Shown piece by piece: positions 11,333 to 25,225 of a DNA stretch of 64,000 nucleotides. This stretch comes from Kalmusia sp. IMI 367209 (Eukaryota > Ascomycota > Dothideomycetes > Pleosporales > Didymosphaeriaceae): assembly GCA_027946365.1 (NCBI GenBank), contig JAPEUQ010000013.1:62001-126000 (forward strand), written 5' to 3'. Below the pieces are notes generated by a model that worked only from the letters and a program-made list of their open reading frames with translations, searched no databases and was not told the DNA's origin. Every line of letters begins with the position of its first letter. The stretch's first letter is position 1. A program made the translations under genes and the position numbers.

Positions 11333-11789
11333 GCGTTTGGGGGGGTTGGGCAGCTGTGGAGTGGGATTGAGTTTCTGAGAGGTGAGCTTAGGAGCCTCAA
11401 GCAAGTAGCAGAGAAATCATCACGACTGTTATAGAGATATGCTCAGAAGAGGGATATCATGTGATAATATAGTTGCTATTGAACTGGCTAAATTCTATGG
11501 TTAGCAATACCTAATCGGCGTCATGATTAGAGAGCTTATTAGCAAGAAGCATGAGATAGATCGTGAAATCTTTATAACAACTAGTGGTGCGGATATTCCA
11601 TACGCTGGAACATAATTTCCCAGTCCACAGGCTGCCACTATGACCCTGACCTTTCTCCAGCCGATTCTGATCTTCACTTTGCACAGCCACTATCAACACA
11701 TTATCACCTGTTAGCGGCTTCCTACATTGGCACATAGGTGATAGTATGCACGGGCCCCAAGCCTTATCTGTAATCAGACCTTTGCCAAC
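11333..11789. other. Spacer between MFS gene and GMC pseudogene
   Basis: AT-richer sequence with no feature I can name. Confidence 0.4.
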
Positions 11790-13730
11790 TCTCCTCCTCT
11801 GTATCATCATGTTATCAACAGAGCGGGCCCTCAGGAATTCTGGTTGCTTCGACTATTGGCCGACTCAAATTTACGAGTGGTGCTAATTGAGCCGGGCTCA
11901 GATGATTGTAATAACTCGAACGTTACAGACTCATTGAACCGCAACGAAAATGCGAATTCGCCGATCGACTGGTTGTATGTGTCGACTCCTCAAAGCCGGT
12001 TCAGCAGTCGCAGCCTCGAATTTATGGCTGGAAACTTCGTTAGAGGCAATAGGATGATCAACGGTATGATGTACCTTCGTACAGCTGTGCCAGAGACTAA
12101 CTATCAGGAACGACTTGGTGCCAAAGGATGGGATTGAGAGGCCCTGTGACCCTTTTACAAAGGCATCGAGCGCGTTATCGAACGATTTCCCAAACAAGCT
12201 GAGGCCGGTGCTGGCGTCGTCCCAGGATACCATGGTAGAAGCGGTGACCTTGCCGTTAGTTATCCCAGCAAACTGCTGACAGGAAACTACTCGTTTACTC
12301 TCGTGGCTATATGGGAAGCCTTGGGTGTCTCTGTCAGCCAGGATGCAAATGATGGAAAAGTAGAAGGCTATACTGTTTGGCCAATGATGGTCGATAGTGA
12401 CTCGGGTTTTCGAGCAAGTGCTGCCAGGGCATTCGACCACCTCATTGCCGGTCGCCCAAATGTTAAACTTATATATGGGACTGCACTCAACTTACTATGG
12501 ATCAGACATTCTCAAGAAGAGACGCAGGCAGCCAATGGTGTCAGATATCTAGACTGAGATGGGAACGCTCAAAGGATCATAATCGGTCAACCCGGCGAGG
12601 TCATCGTGGTAGCGGGGGTATTAGTAACTCCTCTTATTCTCGAGGAACGAGAGTTGGAAGCTGGTCTCTTTTGGCTAAGCTCGGTATCGAAGTCAGAGTC
12701 GAACTTCCTGGGGTGGAAAAGAATTTTCAAGATTAGCCAGACTTGAGCACATCATACTCTCCGAAATTCGCGACACTAGGTATTTTCAGCCCTTATGTAG
12801 CGTTTTTCACAGCCAATTTGAACATAATACCGAAGACATTGCAGCGTATGATCCCCTCGTAGCAATCAATACTCCACGCAAGCGTTCAACATCACCTTTC
12901 AAGGTCTCAAACGGTGTTCAAGTGGCTGATCTATCATGTGCTAGTACTACCGAAGCGAACTTGCGGACTCAGGTTGAGACTGGTGCATCCGCTAGCAACC
13001 TTGTGGGTCCAAATGCAATTGAGTCAATATTCCAACACGACCTGATGTCCAAGGAACAAGTTGCTATAGGAGAGATTACCATGATTCCATCTAAACAGAT
13101 TGCTTACGAGTACTTGCCTTTACTTCCATTCTCTAGAGTAAGCGTTCATCTCCATTCCGAGTCTGCCAACAGGACTTACAAGGTCAACATCGACCCAAGA
13201 TTCTACCAAATCGATTATGATCAGCAAACATTCATTTCTCTTAGTCGATTGACGGAGAAACTTTGAAGTGGGAACTGATCCAGTTGCAAAGCAAGTGGCA
13301 GGCAGGATCGACTGCAAAACCGATCAGGTACTGGCAGATGCCACAGGTGAGCAATGCAAATCCTAGATCGAGAGTGCTAGTAAGTGCTTTCATTTTTTAG
13401 TGACATGAAGCGTTTGAGCTAGGTGCTTTAGCAGTCATGTCACGGCTAACTGATATTGCAGCGGTTTCCAATTGTCATGTGCTAGGCACTGCGCCTATGC
13501 TGTCCCGTGAGTCAGGTGGCGTAGTAGATGCGGAGCTGAAGGTGTATGGGACGAGAAACGTATGGGTTGTCGATACTTCTGTCATTCTCATGCAAGTCAC
13601 CGGTCATCTGGTGCCCGCGATCTACGCTGTCGCTGGGAGGGCCGCGGACCTCACACAGGGCGCAGGACCTACAAATGTAGGCGTCTCGATTGACAAAGAT
13701 GCATTGCAATACTTGGATCCCAAGAACTAA
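11790..13730 (+). pseudogene. Degenerate GMC (glucose-methanol-choline) oxidoreductase
   Basis: FAD-dependent GMC oxidoreductase relic, recognisable from end to end but spread over several frames with stops. Near 11826-11842 a nucleotide-binding turn SGPSGILVAS is followed, one frame away, by LLADSNLRVVLIEPGS. Then come a GNFVRGNRMINGMMYLR stretch (family GGSSAINGMMYIRG), middle pieces including GYHGRSGDLAVSYPSK, and a C-terminal block with NCHVLGTAPMLSRESGGVVD, ELKVYGTRNVWVVDTS and VTGHLVPAIYAVAGRAADL. That block keeps the His positions expected in the active site. At least four frame changes or stops lie between these blocks, including a TGA at 12135. No intron set rescues the frame. It follows the MFS gene on the same strand. 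The cause of decay is not determinable. Confidence 0.8.
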
Positions 13731-13889
13731 TGACGGTTGCTTGATCCCTCAAACAGGCACGGCCAATCTTCACACCTTAGCATACCTACACAAGCTTGCA
13801 GCGCTCTCGACCTCGTCATCAAAACATCAAAGTAAGCAATATCCAACATGCTATCCATCCACTTCCCACATACAATCAGATACCTAAGC

Positions 13890-16800
13890 CTAATCCTGCT
13901 TACTCCTCCTCAAGGAGCTCTTCACTAGCGTCTCGGACGAGCTCGTCTCGCTCGACGCGTTCGTACTAATAACATGAAACGAGAAATCCAGCTCTCCCAC
14001 CAATTTCTTCACCGTCTTTAGCAACCGGTCGATGTCCATCTGTATGCACTTGGTGCTGATCTGGATGACTGCAAACGCCGCGTATCCGGGCTCTGCAACA
14101 TGTCTAACGCTTAGGATATCATGGTCGACTTCTTCAAGCTTGTTGGAGAGCTGGTATGCCGTCGGTGGTGTGAGGTACGGTGGGAGGGGCACGCCGTTGA
14201 TGACAGATGAGGAGAGGAGGGAGAGCAGCGATGTTATTTCGTGGGAGGTGACGTTCGAAGCAAGAACAATGCGCCGGAAGTCGTGGAACCATTGGAGGCG
14301 GGAGGGATCTGTTTCAGACTCGAGAAGGGAGGGGTGGACAAAGGTATGAGACGCGAGGCCGAGAAGCGCAGCGTAGTTCGTTATACTATACGTCCATTAA
14401 GAAAGGTTTACTCCGGGCGAGCTGGGCTTACGTACTTGCTAATATACTCGATGATAGCGTCGTACTCTTTCTTCGGAAACTTGCCTCCAAGCGGGAATTC
14501 GTAATCAACCATCGCAGAGTGCTGTCTCAAGGCCTGCAGTGTTAGCATCTGCTTCGAAAATACCTTATTCCTCGCTTTAAGCAGCTGGTACGACGGATTA
14601 GTCTTGTCCTCGGGGTCGCCCCCGTCGCCTCTTATCCTCGCCATTACCGTCTCATGCATGATCGAGTACAAATTCGCAGACAAATACAGGGCACCGCCTA
14701 ATTTCGTCCTCAACGTCGAATGCTCCGTGATAGGATACGGAAAGTACGTCCAGAAGAACGCCACGGCAATCCCAGCCGTTACGCAAGCCAGACGATACGG
14801 TCCCAGTACGATGATCTTGTAGTAAGGTTGACCATTAGACGTTGCAAGCGCGACACCTAATTTGCGGACTTGTAGCTCATACCCTATGATCAGGACGCAG
14901 GTCACCATGGAGATGAGGCCTGCGATCAGGAGGTCAACTCGTTTGAGGGGTACCCAGTGTCCGGCGCTGATAAAGAGCCATATGAACACAAGGACACCAG
15001 GGGTCTTCTCGTCGGGAATGTACCACACGAGCCAGGCGCAAAGCATCGCTATGACGGTGCCGCCGATACGCAAGACGAAATTAAACATGGATTGCCCAGA
15101 TGTAGGCGTCATTCCTAGCGCAACCATGAGCATGGCCCACACAAGTCGCTGACGCGTGAACCAGAGCTGTGTATCTGATAGGTAAGCGATGATAGCGATG
15201 GACATCGTCGCGCAGGCGACTCTGAAGCCGAAAGCAGACTCGGGAGAGCGTAGGAAGCTCGAGGTCTTGCGTACGAAGTTTCCGAATTTCTCCCAGGCGT
15301 TTTCGGGCTCGAGGTGCTCTGGGTCTTTGCGCCCTTTGTAGGCTTCGCCCATGTGGACGACTACGCCTGCACGGTCGAGACCGACATTCGTAGTCTCGTC
15401 GTCTTGGTTGGTGTCTTGCGATGAGAACATGCTGGTGATCCACTTCTTGAAGCGTTTCTTGCCGGGCGTAATGAGTTGCTTCTTCGCGGTAGCTTGATCG
15501 TGCTCATCTGCCCACTTGATAAAGTCGAGGATAGCGATGCTAACGGAATGGAGGAGGAAGATGACGTAAAGAACGAGGAACAACTGACGCTGCTTACGAT
15601 GCTTAGAGTCTGATTTATGTAGGTGAAACTCCCTGAACTCAGATTGTACTTCCAAACCTCGAAAAAGATCTTCGTCTACTTTGATGCCTTTCTGTTCGAG
15701 CCAGAAGCGCAGGATTTTGTCTCTGCCAGCGTAGAAATCATCACTTTGCTTTTCAAATTGGGCTGCGAACTCTTTGGAGCCGGGTCTGACCATATCGCCC
15801 ATTGCTTCTGCATCAGTATCGGTCGATCCTTTCTTCTTCTTGGGGGGCTTTGTGAGCTCCATGCGGAGGGTGATGTGCTCCAAGCCTTGGTCCATAGTGT
15901 CCAAGATTTTCTGCAGCGGTTCGTGTGTAAAGGTCATCAGGTCATGCCAGTCGTTCACGATCTTGTGCTTCATGTCCGTATCCATATCCTTTTCCCACCC
16001 ATTCAACTCAGCAAGGCGCTCGAAGATATCGATGATCGATCCAACCCCAATAAGTGGATTCATGACCGCCCGCAAATTCTTAAAAATACTCTCAAAGTCA
16101 TCAGGTGTTAATCTTCCATACGCAATTTCGCGCTTTGCAAATGGCAAATCAGCATTGAGTTTCCCATGCAACTGCATAAAGCCCGCCGTCGCACTCTTAA
16201 CAGCCGTGATTTCCGGTCGAACCGTCTCTTTCTTCGCGCTCTTTCCATCTTCCGGCTCATCAACATATGTCATCTGCCGAAACATATCTTTCGACTCCAA
16301 GCTTTTAAAATAGCCCTTATGCGCGTTCAACGCGCCCCTCAACGCGGCCACATACCCCGTAATCTCCTTTGTCACAACCGTCCGACACGAAACCGGAATA
16401 ATGAACAGCGACACCGCCGTCGCAATCGCAAAGCCCGTCAAAAACGTCTCCAGCAGCCTCTGAATGAACGCTTCCGCCTGGCTCGTCGTCTGAAAAGTCG
16501 CTCCGCTCGTGCTCGCCACATTTGCAAAGATTGAGAACAGCACGCAGGGGAACGCAAACTGCGGGAGCTTCGCTTTGATGGAGTTGATGAGCCAGATCTG
16601 GAAAAAGAGCCAAACACCGCATACAGCGGACTGCGAAGAGTTGTAGCGATAGCGTGCGGGGGGGAGGCCTGGAGGTGTGGTGTGCAGGCGGGCTTGGACA
16701 CCGCACCATAGCTGTAGCATAGCTACTCCTGAAGCGACACAGATGGAGATTACATTACCGATCATGGTTTGAATGAATTTAGCGCGCGGCATGATGCAGA

Positions 16801-17219
16801 AACCTAAGATCGAGATGATGGCCATCAAGTAGCCTATGGTAGCGTAGGTGTCTGCGACATCTGTCGATTGGAACATCGCCAGCGCGATCGTGGGAGGTAA
16901 GCCAGCTCTATAATGGTTAACATTCTTTCTCTTGCTATGCCTTTCCTGCTTGTGCCTTCATGAAATAGACCTACTTCATCATCATGAGCACAGTGGGCAC
17001 ATCGAGATCCATCTTCTTCCATATCCGACCAAATATAGAAGGTCTCTCCTCTTTCTCTGCTTTCGACCCTTTTGTTACATCCTCGCTCGTTCCGCTCGCA
17101 CCCGCATGCCCATTGCGTTCGATCTTTTCTTCGTTCGGTGTGACCTCATCCTCGTCTCTGTCCCTCTCGGAATTATTAGGCGCCATAGCGTCCATGGCGC
17201 ACCTCGATTGCGCGCTCAA
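13890..17219 (-). CDS. Large multipass membrane protein, BRE4/FUSC-like (ER transporter 6TM N-terminal + DUF2421-type)
   Basis: 1,070 aa from three exons (17219-16975, 16907-14436, 14385-13890); introns 67 and 50 nt. The charged N-terminus (~70 residues, DRDEDEVTPNEEKIERNG) is followed by a first membrane block beginning GLPPTIALAMFQSTDVADTY (about residues 80-240), a long hydrophilic, helical middle region, a second membrane block (about 590-780, VALGMTPTSGQSMFNFVLRI), and a C-terminal soluble domain. This two-block plan is that of fungal brefeldin-A-sensitivity (BRE4)-related proteins and FUSC/aromatic-acid-exporter-like families. Substrate unknown. The last intron uses GTACGT..TATAG; without it the protein would lose its last ~165 residues. 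Met 17192 is an alternative start. Confidence 0.82.
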
Positions 17220-17685
17220 TCCTAAGTAGCACTAAATATCAGAAAGAAATTTAAAAGATGCGAAACATAATATGCAAGAGGTTCGCTCAGCTGTCGAGGT
17301 GTTTCTCCAATGCGACGCCCGACCCTCCGCAGCCATGTCCCGGCAATACTAAATTAGTCGGATCAGCCAGGTTCCGCCATCGTCGTCATCTCGCGACATG
17401 AGTGGAGAAGCTTTGGCTAGCGCAACAGGATGGAGAAGAAAGTCACCGAACAGCACCGCTTTTGTTGGTTCGTGGAACCATGTTGGCTTACAAAGATATT
17501 TACAGGGTAGCCCTGCGTTGTATTGCGATTGAGTAAGCTGGCACATTAGCCCAATCGCAGTCGAAGCTCATTATCTCTACATGCAGGCATCCAAGCGAGC
17601 GCCTTCGTATGCACATCAACCCAAAAGTCAAAAAGGTACAAAAATGATGGTATCGCTCGCTCGTATGCACCATGTAATTCAACAT
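17220..17685. other. Intergenic, upstream of the BRE4-like gene
   Basis: Short spacer between the 3' end of UTP8 and the start of the BRE4-like gene, both on the minus strand. Presumed promoter; no specific site recognised. Confidence 0.4.
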
Positions 17686-20590
17686 CTAAATCGTAATCCG
17701 CTCGAAACTATACTTGGGCACGCGCTTGCTGATCAGCATACCCATCTCACGCGCGCTCCTTTCCTTTCTCTGGCCACCCTTACCAGCCTTAGTCTTTTCA
17801 ACGCCTGCGTCCGGTTTTGCACCGAGGGGCAGCATCGGTAGCTCATCTGGGTTGAGATCGAGTGTGAACGGCTTGCCTTGCTTCTCTAGGATCTTGCTGC
17901 TTGGTTTCTTGGATTTGGGTGCCTTGGCATTGTAGCGGAGGAGCTCGCTCAGAATACCTCGAATATATCGAGCTTCCCAGAAACCTGTCAGCGCTTCCTC
18001 GGCATCTTCGCGCAGTTCTTGAATGAGCTCATCTGTGGATGTGTCTCCGACCGAGGTGAGCCAGATGGCTGGCCCTATTGCATCCAGCGTACAGCTGATG
18101 AGGGACGCAATGATAGCAACTGCACTATCATCGATTTCTTCAGACGAAGGATCGCTCTCGGGTACCTCTGAGTCGCCAAAGTCGTATGGAGAAGTCCATC
18201 CACCATTCTTGAGTTCGTGGTGCAGTAATTTCACTAACGACTCGAGGTCTTGTCGTGATAACATAGAGCGAAGTGTAGAGCTGACAACAGCCGGAGGGAA
18301 AGTATGCAAGCGTATCAGCGCAGGCCGCAGAGTGTCGTTGATGACCGTTGGGCCATTATAAAGTATGGCCAAAGCGCGGTCAATCTCATGTGATGCTGCT
18401 TCTAATTCCGACGCAATGTCGATATCCATGGCATCCGCATGTGGTTCTGTCCCATTCGTGAGTAGTTTCGGCACATTCCCAGCCTTGGAATGGTCGTCAA
18501 GGCTTTGCATCAAAAGCTTGATAGCTTCGACCACCTCACTGATTGGAAGGAAGTGGCCATGATTCAAGATTGCGGAAAGAATGTGCAACTCTGGATCGAA
18601 AGTTACAACCGCGCGAATGATATCCCCGTTACGGATGGGCGTCGAAATACTTAGGTTGCTGGAAGGATCGTCTAAGATTGCCCGTCGAATGGATTCCTTC
18701 GTGAGATTACCAGACTGCATGAGCCATTGGAAAATGTTGGGTGGAAAGAATTCAATCTTCAAATATCCGCTAGGGCCCTGAGAAGATGGCGAATCGACCC
18801 ATCGGAATATCCTACTCAATGCGAAAGCAGCATACTGTCGGCGTCGAGATCGCTCAGCTGCTGACATCATTTTCGAGAGAATCCATTTACGTGGTAGTTC
18901 GGTCGTCTCTTCTTGGGTTCCAGATACTGCCTTCGTCGGCAGTACCCCATCTTCGATTTTTTCGCTCGTTGCAGTCAAGTCATGATCCTCATTGACAAGT
19001 TCCGCATCCAATTTTCCTTCAGCCTCCTTAGACTTCTTCTCCAGCTGAATGTCTAGGTCTACCGCAAAGATCTTCTCAAATTTAGCAACTTCTCCCTTCT
19101 TCGCGTATTTGTCAAGCTTGATCGCCTTGTCCCGCCATTCTAGCCTATTGAAATCATTTGCATCCGAATGTAGCGATATTCCCTTTCCAAGCGAGTCAAT
19201 CAGCCGGGTGCCTTGAAACCTGAAACGCTTGCGCCTTGTACTGTCCCCAAGCTGGAAACCTATCAATTCGTCGTTCCACGATCCAACCGCAAGGCCTAGA
19301 TCCGCATAATAAGCTATGAATGCGGGTGCTGTCGAGCTAGGTGCACTGGGCTCGGGAGCAGTATGCTTTCTTTTCTTGACGTCATTCGTAAGGCTTCGCA
19401 TACTCCGTTCTAGCAAACACTCTGCATGTATAGAGTCGTACTTTACGTTAATGATTCGGCAGGCCTTTGGCGATGCCGCGAATATCAAGTCCTGGGAAAT
19501 GCGTAAGATCGAATCAACAGCCAGAGTAGACTTGCTCATTTCCGAGGAAGTCTTAGGAACAGTTCCAGAGAAATCGTATGTCAGAAGCCCACTGTCGCTC
19601 AGATGATATAGAGCTCCGTTGCTGGCATGCACTATGAATTGGTGCCTCGTAGAGTCTGATCTTGGGTCGGATTCTAAATCTGACTCGGGAAGATTCCAGG
19701 TGGTAAGGTGCTTTAGCGGCTGAAGGCGACTGCCTAAGAGGTCGGCGGAGCGCGGTTGAATTTGGAAGAGGTCAAGTGTCCTGCGACCATCTGTCTGCTT
19801 ACGTATGACAGACAGAATGTGAGTGAGATCTAGCAGATCCGATGTATCGTCAAGTGAAGGGTTCAGGATTGCGACAAGATCTGCGCGATTCTTCAACAGT
19901 CCGTGAGTGAGAGCTCTGGCGGGGTCGAGGGAGGCATAGTCGATCTCAAGAACCTCCTTGGGCAGGGACGTAAGAGCGGAAATGTTCGCTACCCAACGGA
20001 CCACGTCCAGATCTAATGAAAGACAGATGACATCTCCATTTCCAAAAACAACCAATACTTCATGCGACGCTTGCTGTTGAGATGCCTCAAAAGGCACAGG
20101 CACAACATCAATAGCAATTACTCTCTGCGATCCGTCCGTCGGCGTATAGGAAGATTTGACAATATCGATGGTAGTGTCTTTACGAGTATCCTCGGAAAAA
20201 CACACTAAATGAGGTTTTATACCGGGCGTTTCTTGGGAGATGAAGGCGTACGTGTAGCGACGCGACGACCGTTTGGAAGAACCTTTGTAGTAGACAGAGT
20301 ATGGGGCAGACGCGAACGAGGTCTGAGGCGGTAAAGCGTAGGATGTTACAAGTTGTGGATTTTGTAGCTATGATTGTTAGTTGTCGTACCAGAGACTCTT
20401 CATATATGCTCACGCTATAGATAGAGATGCCTTCTCCATCCAGGCCCACGGCTATCTCAGTGCGCTTCCTCTTCCTGGTACCGCTAATACTGCAGACACT
20501 GGCAGCATGCGTACGGCCATCGCGGGTGCTAATAGGGTGTGGCAACGAAGCCAAGGTAAAAGGGGCGCCAATTTCCTTGTCAAACGACAT
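17686..20590 (-). CDS. UTP8: U3 snoRNP/t-UTP component Utp8-like protein
   Basis: Predicted nucleolar protein of the small-subunit processome (t-UTP subcomplex), needed for pre-rRNA transcription and early 18S processing. Two exons (20590-20414 and 20367-17686; 46-nt intron GTGAGC..CATAG) give 952 aa. The start IGAPFTLASLPHPI, the basic block GTRKRKRTEIAVGLDGEG, and across the intron LQNPQLVTSYALPPQTSF follow the pattern of Pezizomycotina Utp8 beta-propeller proteins. The rest is a divergent propeller (for example HEVLVVFGNGDVICL) followed by helices and a Lys-rich C-terminus (KTKAGKGGQRKERSAREMG). The family call rests on recalled resemblance and is good but not certain. Divergent from ELG1. 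Confidence 0.72.
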
Positions 20591-21143
20591 ATTTTGCCAG
20601 ACTGAGCGTCAATGCTTACTCGAAGTCTGCGTGGGTCGTTTAAGCGCTGGTTTTGGGTGCGCGGGCTGTCGCAAAAAAAGTTCGGAGCATGGGCGGCAGA
20701 AACGAGGCGGTGAAAGTGGAGCGAAATCTTGGCACTGGCGGCTGCGCGCTCCGTTCTGAGAAAGAGCAACCAGACTCGGGCAGTGAACAAATCATCATGC
20801 AAAGCTGGTGAGGAAGTTTAAATAGGAAACTACATTAATGCAAAAAGAAATTTCAAGTTATACAGAAGCACTGAACGGCTATGTAGATTAATGGGTGTCC
20901 ATGAGGCTCGAATCTCGTTCGCTTACCTAACATCCTGCTAACGCGTACCTTGTACGTGAAAGCGCGTTTCTTCTGACGTCGCGTCTGTCGGAACCCGTGT
21001 GTGCAGCCTTCACCTCCAACTCTCACTCCGCGTCACTACTCCCACTCCTACTCCTACGGTTACATTTGAACCTTGCTACCATCTCGCTCGTCGCTCCGAA
21101 CCTAAATTTGCATTGAATATGCGCCGGTAGCTGTTCCTAGTCG
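20591..21143. promoter_or_regulatory. Divergent promoter region UTP8 / ELG1
   Basis: 553 bp between start codons. One ACGCGT (MluI cell-cycle box, MBF-type core) sits at 20941-20946, about 200 bp before the ELG1 start, with a related AGCGCGTTT nearby (20961). One such hexamer is not significant alone, since about a dozen occur in the window, mostly in coding DNA. Confidence 0.35.
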
Positions 21144-24100
21144 ATGGCTCTCGCTGCGGTGCAGACAGCGATGAATCTAGAGGAGAAGAAGCACATACAT
21201 CCATTCTTTTCAAAGGCGCCACGTACGTACGCCAATTCTGGTGTGCTGTTATCGTAATCTTAACTTTCACAGAGAGTAATGCACCCGATCAACAAGCGCT
21301 TTCGATTGAGGCTCCAGCCGACGATGCCAACAATGACCCTCAGTACGAACAACAGGAAAACGCGCCAAAGGGACACAAGAAACGAGGCCGCAAGCCTGGC
21401 AGTACGATTAAGAAGAAAGAGAGCCCCGCGGGAAAAAGTCAATCCCGGTTGGAGAAGTTCACACAACCTTCCGCCGGCCAAGATGCTGCAGAGGGGGTGC
21501 CTGTGAATGCGCCACACATCCTTAGCGAGCCGACATTGGAGGAGGACCCGAACTCAGATCGACGAAAACGGCGGAAGACGGATTCCCCAGCTCCCGCGCA
21601 AAGCCATAATGCAACGTCGGAAACACCAGCGATCGACCAGTCAGATTGGCACCAACAGCTCAAGCTCGAGGCAGGAAAGACCATGGTATCAGACAGGAAA
21701 AGGACACATGTGACTATACCTGAGCCACTGGCCAGAGACCTTGCTACAGTAGTAGCCATCAATAGGGTGAAAGAAACATCTCGAGCTACGACCCCACCGA
21801 ACGACATTACTGTCGAACCTGGTCCCAATGCATCACAACCTTTATTCACGTCTACAATCGATAAGACAACACCCAAAAAGAAAACAATTAAAATAAGTAA
21901 GAATGGGAAACTCTTGTCAAGCCCCCCAAAAGTAGAGACTGAGTCTACGCCCCCCAGAAAGCGGCGAGCACGGAAATCGAAGCTGAAGGTCGCGCCAACT
22001 GTCACGATAATAAAGTATGGACACGACACTGCGGGTCGACAATCGATTGGGGAGCAAATCGAGGCTATTCTCAATGGTAGCAAAGTTGCACCGCGTCCAG
22101 CAGCTCTGAAGAAGGCACGTCTAAAAAAGGCACCGCCAAAGCCATTCGGACCGCCGAAACCTACGCATCCTTTCTTCCTTGGGAAACCTGCCCAAAAGAG
22201 CGATGAGTCAGTAGCTAGTATACAAGTTTCAGATGGACAGTCATTGCCCTCACCAAGGGCCTATAAGAAGAGTGCTGTAACTCCGGGAAAGTTGAGAGTT
22301 GAAAGCCGTGGTCTCCACTCTTCTATTGATATGCCTGCGTTTGGATTATCTGGAAGAGATCGCACACCAAAACAGGGCGGTCTAATCGAGGCTCCTTGGC
22401 CCGGAAAAGAAACGGCACACGTTCGCAACCAAGATAAATACATCTTACCGGATTATTTGCCGACACCTAGGGCGTCTCTCATCAAGGCTCGGAAGATGAA
22501 GAACAATGTTCTCCTAGTTCCAGACGAGGAAAGTCTGATGGCAAGATTGGCGTCCCAACTTAGGCCTTCCATTCAAGGCCAGGACACCGTATCCCAGTCT
22601 GACTTTGCACCACCCAAAGATGTGCGTTTGCCAACACGCTTGCTGACGACTGGTGTCAATATTCAAAGAGAAGTACAAGATCAGGTTCCGTCGTTATCAG
22701 CGTCATACAAGCAGCTTCTAGGAGCGGCTGGCACTCACCCTGCTGTCAAGGCGCTTTTCGTCGATATAAAGCACAACCTTACGCCCTTTGATCTTGGTAA
22801 ATGTGAGCCACTCTCTTGGCTGCAAAAGTATGCACCGAAATATGCCTCGCATGTTCTACAAACCGGACAAGAACCTCTGATCCTAAAAGATTGGCTGCAA
22901 AGCCTCACAGTCCTTACCGTTAGTAGCGCGCAGGAGGGACCAAAAACTAGCAATGCATTAGACCCAAAGAAGCCTCCCAAAAAGAAGAGGAAAAAGGCTC
23001 ATGATGACTTCATCGTTAATAGCGATGAGGAAGACGACGAAGACATGATTGAGCTGTCTACCAGAGCCAGTGAGTATGAGATGTCAGACTCTTCGGCTTC
23101 GAGTTCCCTGCGACGAGCGCGCTGGACCAGGAATAAGAACGTCGTACTCATCAGCGGACCGCATGGCTGCGGAAAGAGCGCTATGGTACAGGCCGCGGCT
23201 AAAGATCTAGGCTTTGAAGTCTTCGAGATCAACTCCGGTAGCCGTCGCTCTGGAAAAGATATTCAAGACAAAGTCGGCGACATGACAGAAAACCATCTCG
23301 TCAGCCATAAGCGAACAGATATGTCGTCTAAGTCAGAGGCAGGAGCAGCCGATGATACCGATACTGAGCGCCACAGCGAGGCCCTGCAGAAAGATCTCGA
23401 TAGCGGGCGCCAAGGCACCATGATGTCTTTCTTCAGTTCAAAAGGCCCTGCAAAGGAGAAGCCGATACCAAAGCCCGAGAGCTTTGAACCCCCGGAAGCT
23501 GCAACATCGGGCCAGCCTACCTTATCGATTGCGCAGTCACAACGCAAGTCGCAAAAGCAATCGTTGATTCTAATTGAAGAAGCTGACATCCTATATGATG
23601 AGGATCAAGGCTTCTGGGCGCAGGTCACCAGACTTGCCTCACAATCGAAACGACCCATCATCATTACTTGCACAATTGAAGCCCTCATCCCGATTCACGA
23701 ACTGCCACTAGCCGCAATACTCAGATTATCACCTCCACCTATCGACCTTGCTACTGACTACATGGTTGTCTTAGCCGGTCATGAAGGTCATGTGCTGGAA
23801 AGGGATGCTGTCTCTACTCTATATCGATCAAAGAACTACGACCTCCGAGCCAGCATTGCGGAGTTGAACTTCTGGTGTCAGATGTCAGTAGGTGACCGAA
23901 AAGGCGGATTGGAATGGTTCTATCAGCGGTGGCCGCCAGGCAAAGATAAAGACGAGAACGGCCGTCTACTCCGTGTCGCCAGCAAAGGAACATATGCACA
24001 GGGTATGGGATGTCTTTCTCACAACGTGTTCAAGTCACAGAACAACATAGGCTTTGACCGCACAGAAGAGCTCCTGAAGGAGTCTTGGGAAGAGTGGGGG

Positions 24101-24970
24101 ATAAACCCTCATGACTGGAACGGCAGGGAAGACCAACCGACTATTTCCAGTGACGATGCACTAGAAGATCTAAAGCGTCTCGATAGCCTCGCAGATTCGA
24201 TCAGTGCCGCCGACACATACTGCTGCATTGATATGCCGTCTTATGAACGTTATTTGGAACAACCTACCGATCCGTCACTACCCCCTGTCAAAGAAAAGGC
24301 TCGTCTCAGTTATACGCTTGCTGCCCCAGTCATACAAGTCGACCACATCTCAGACTTCAGTCACTTCGACAGAGATATGCTCATTCATAACCATCTCTTA
24401 ATACAGCGTATTTATGGTGGGCTTCAGGTATCCGATCCAAGCGACGCTCTGCATATACCCGCAACTCAACAGGATTTTACAAAGGCCATCGTCCAGTATA
24501 AAGAACGGCAGAACAGTAAATACCTCTCACGGCCAGACTTCTCACAAGCATTCGACATCCTAGCCTTCCACCCGGATACGCTCCACGCTCTCAATACATC
24601 CTATAATCTCACCGCCTCATCCTTCGATCGTACCTTCAAAATTGTCGCAGAGGATTTGGCGCCATACGTACGAAGCATTGTCGCAAGCGAGCTCGTTCTC
24701 GAGAATCAACGTCTTCGAATGGGCACTTTACTCTCGGAGGGTGGGAGTCTGAGTAATAAGCGGCAACGGACAACGAGAGCAGCTCGGACAGCCCTGGAAG
24801 GAGGCTCAAGAGATACGAAGAGGAGAGAGAGATGGTTTGGTCAGGATTTGAACCGCGCCCTCGTCATGGGTACGGCGGGAAGAACATGGGCTGGCTTGGG
24901 CGTGGCGGTCGCAGAGCTGGAGACAGAGTCGAAGACTGAGGGGAGTACGGCAGGTACACAGGACGAATAA
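21144..24970 (+). CDS. ELG1: Elg1/ATAD5-type RFC-like clamp unloader subunit
   Basis: Large subunit of the alternative RFC complex that unloads PCNA from chromatin after replication. Exon 1 (21144-21222) and exon 2 (21273-24970), with a 50-nt intron GTACGT..CACAG, give 1,258 aa. The first exon ends in HPFFSKAP, a PIP-like aromatic pair. Next come a long basic, disordered region, then the AAA+ core with Walker A GPHGCGKSAM near residue 655, the sensor-like FEINSGSRRSGKDI, and a Walker B-like LILIEEADILYDEDQGFW near residue 790. Glu/Ala replace the classical DExx, as is usual for this divergent family. FFSSKG (near 755) is a second aromatic motif. Length fits the family (yeast 791, filamentous fungi longer). 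Clear distinction from Rfc1: no BRCT domain is visible. Confidence 0.88.
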
Positions 24971-25225
24971 AGGGTGTAATGAGATACATACGCATTTTTA
25001 TAAAGGTTTCACGGCATTTAGGAGGCACACTCAGGATTCGAATATAGGAGCATTTGCATCTGCATTTTCAGCTGGGGTATCATCTATTAAGCATAGCATA
25101 TACGTCCGTTTAGGACCAGTCCTCACACAAAAGACGACTCTACATCCTCGCAACTTTTATCTATCCATCAAAATCATGATTCATAACCCATCCATCGATG
25201 CATCCCTACTCTCCCACTTTCCTAC

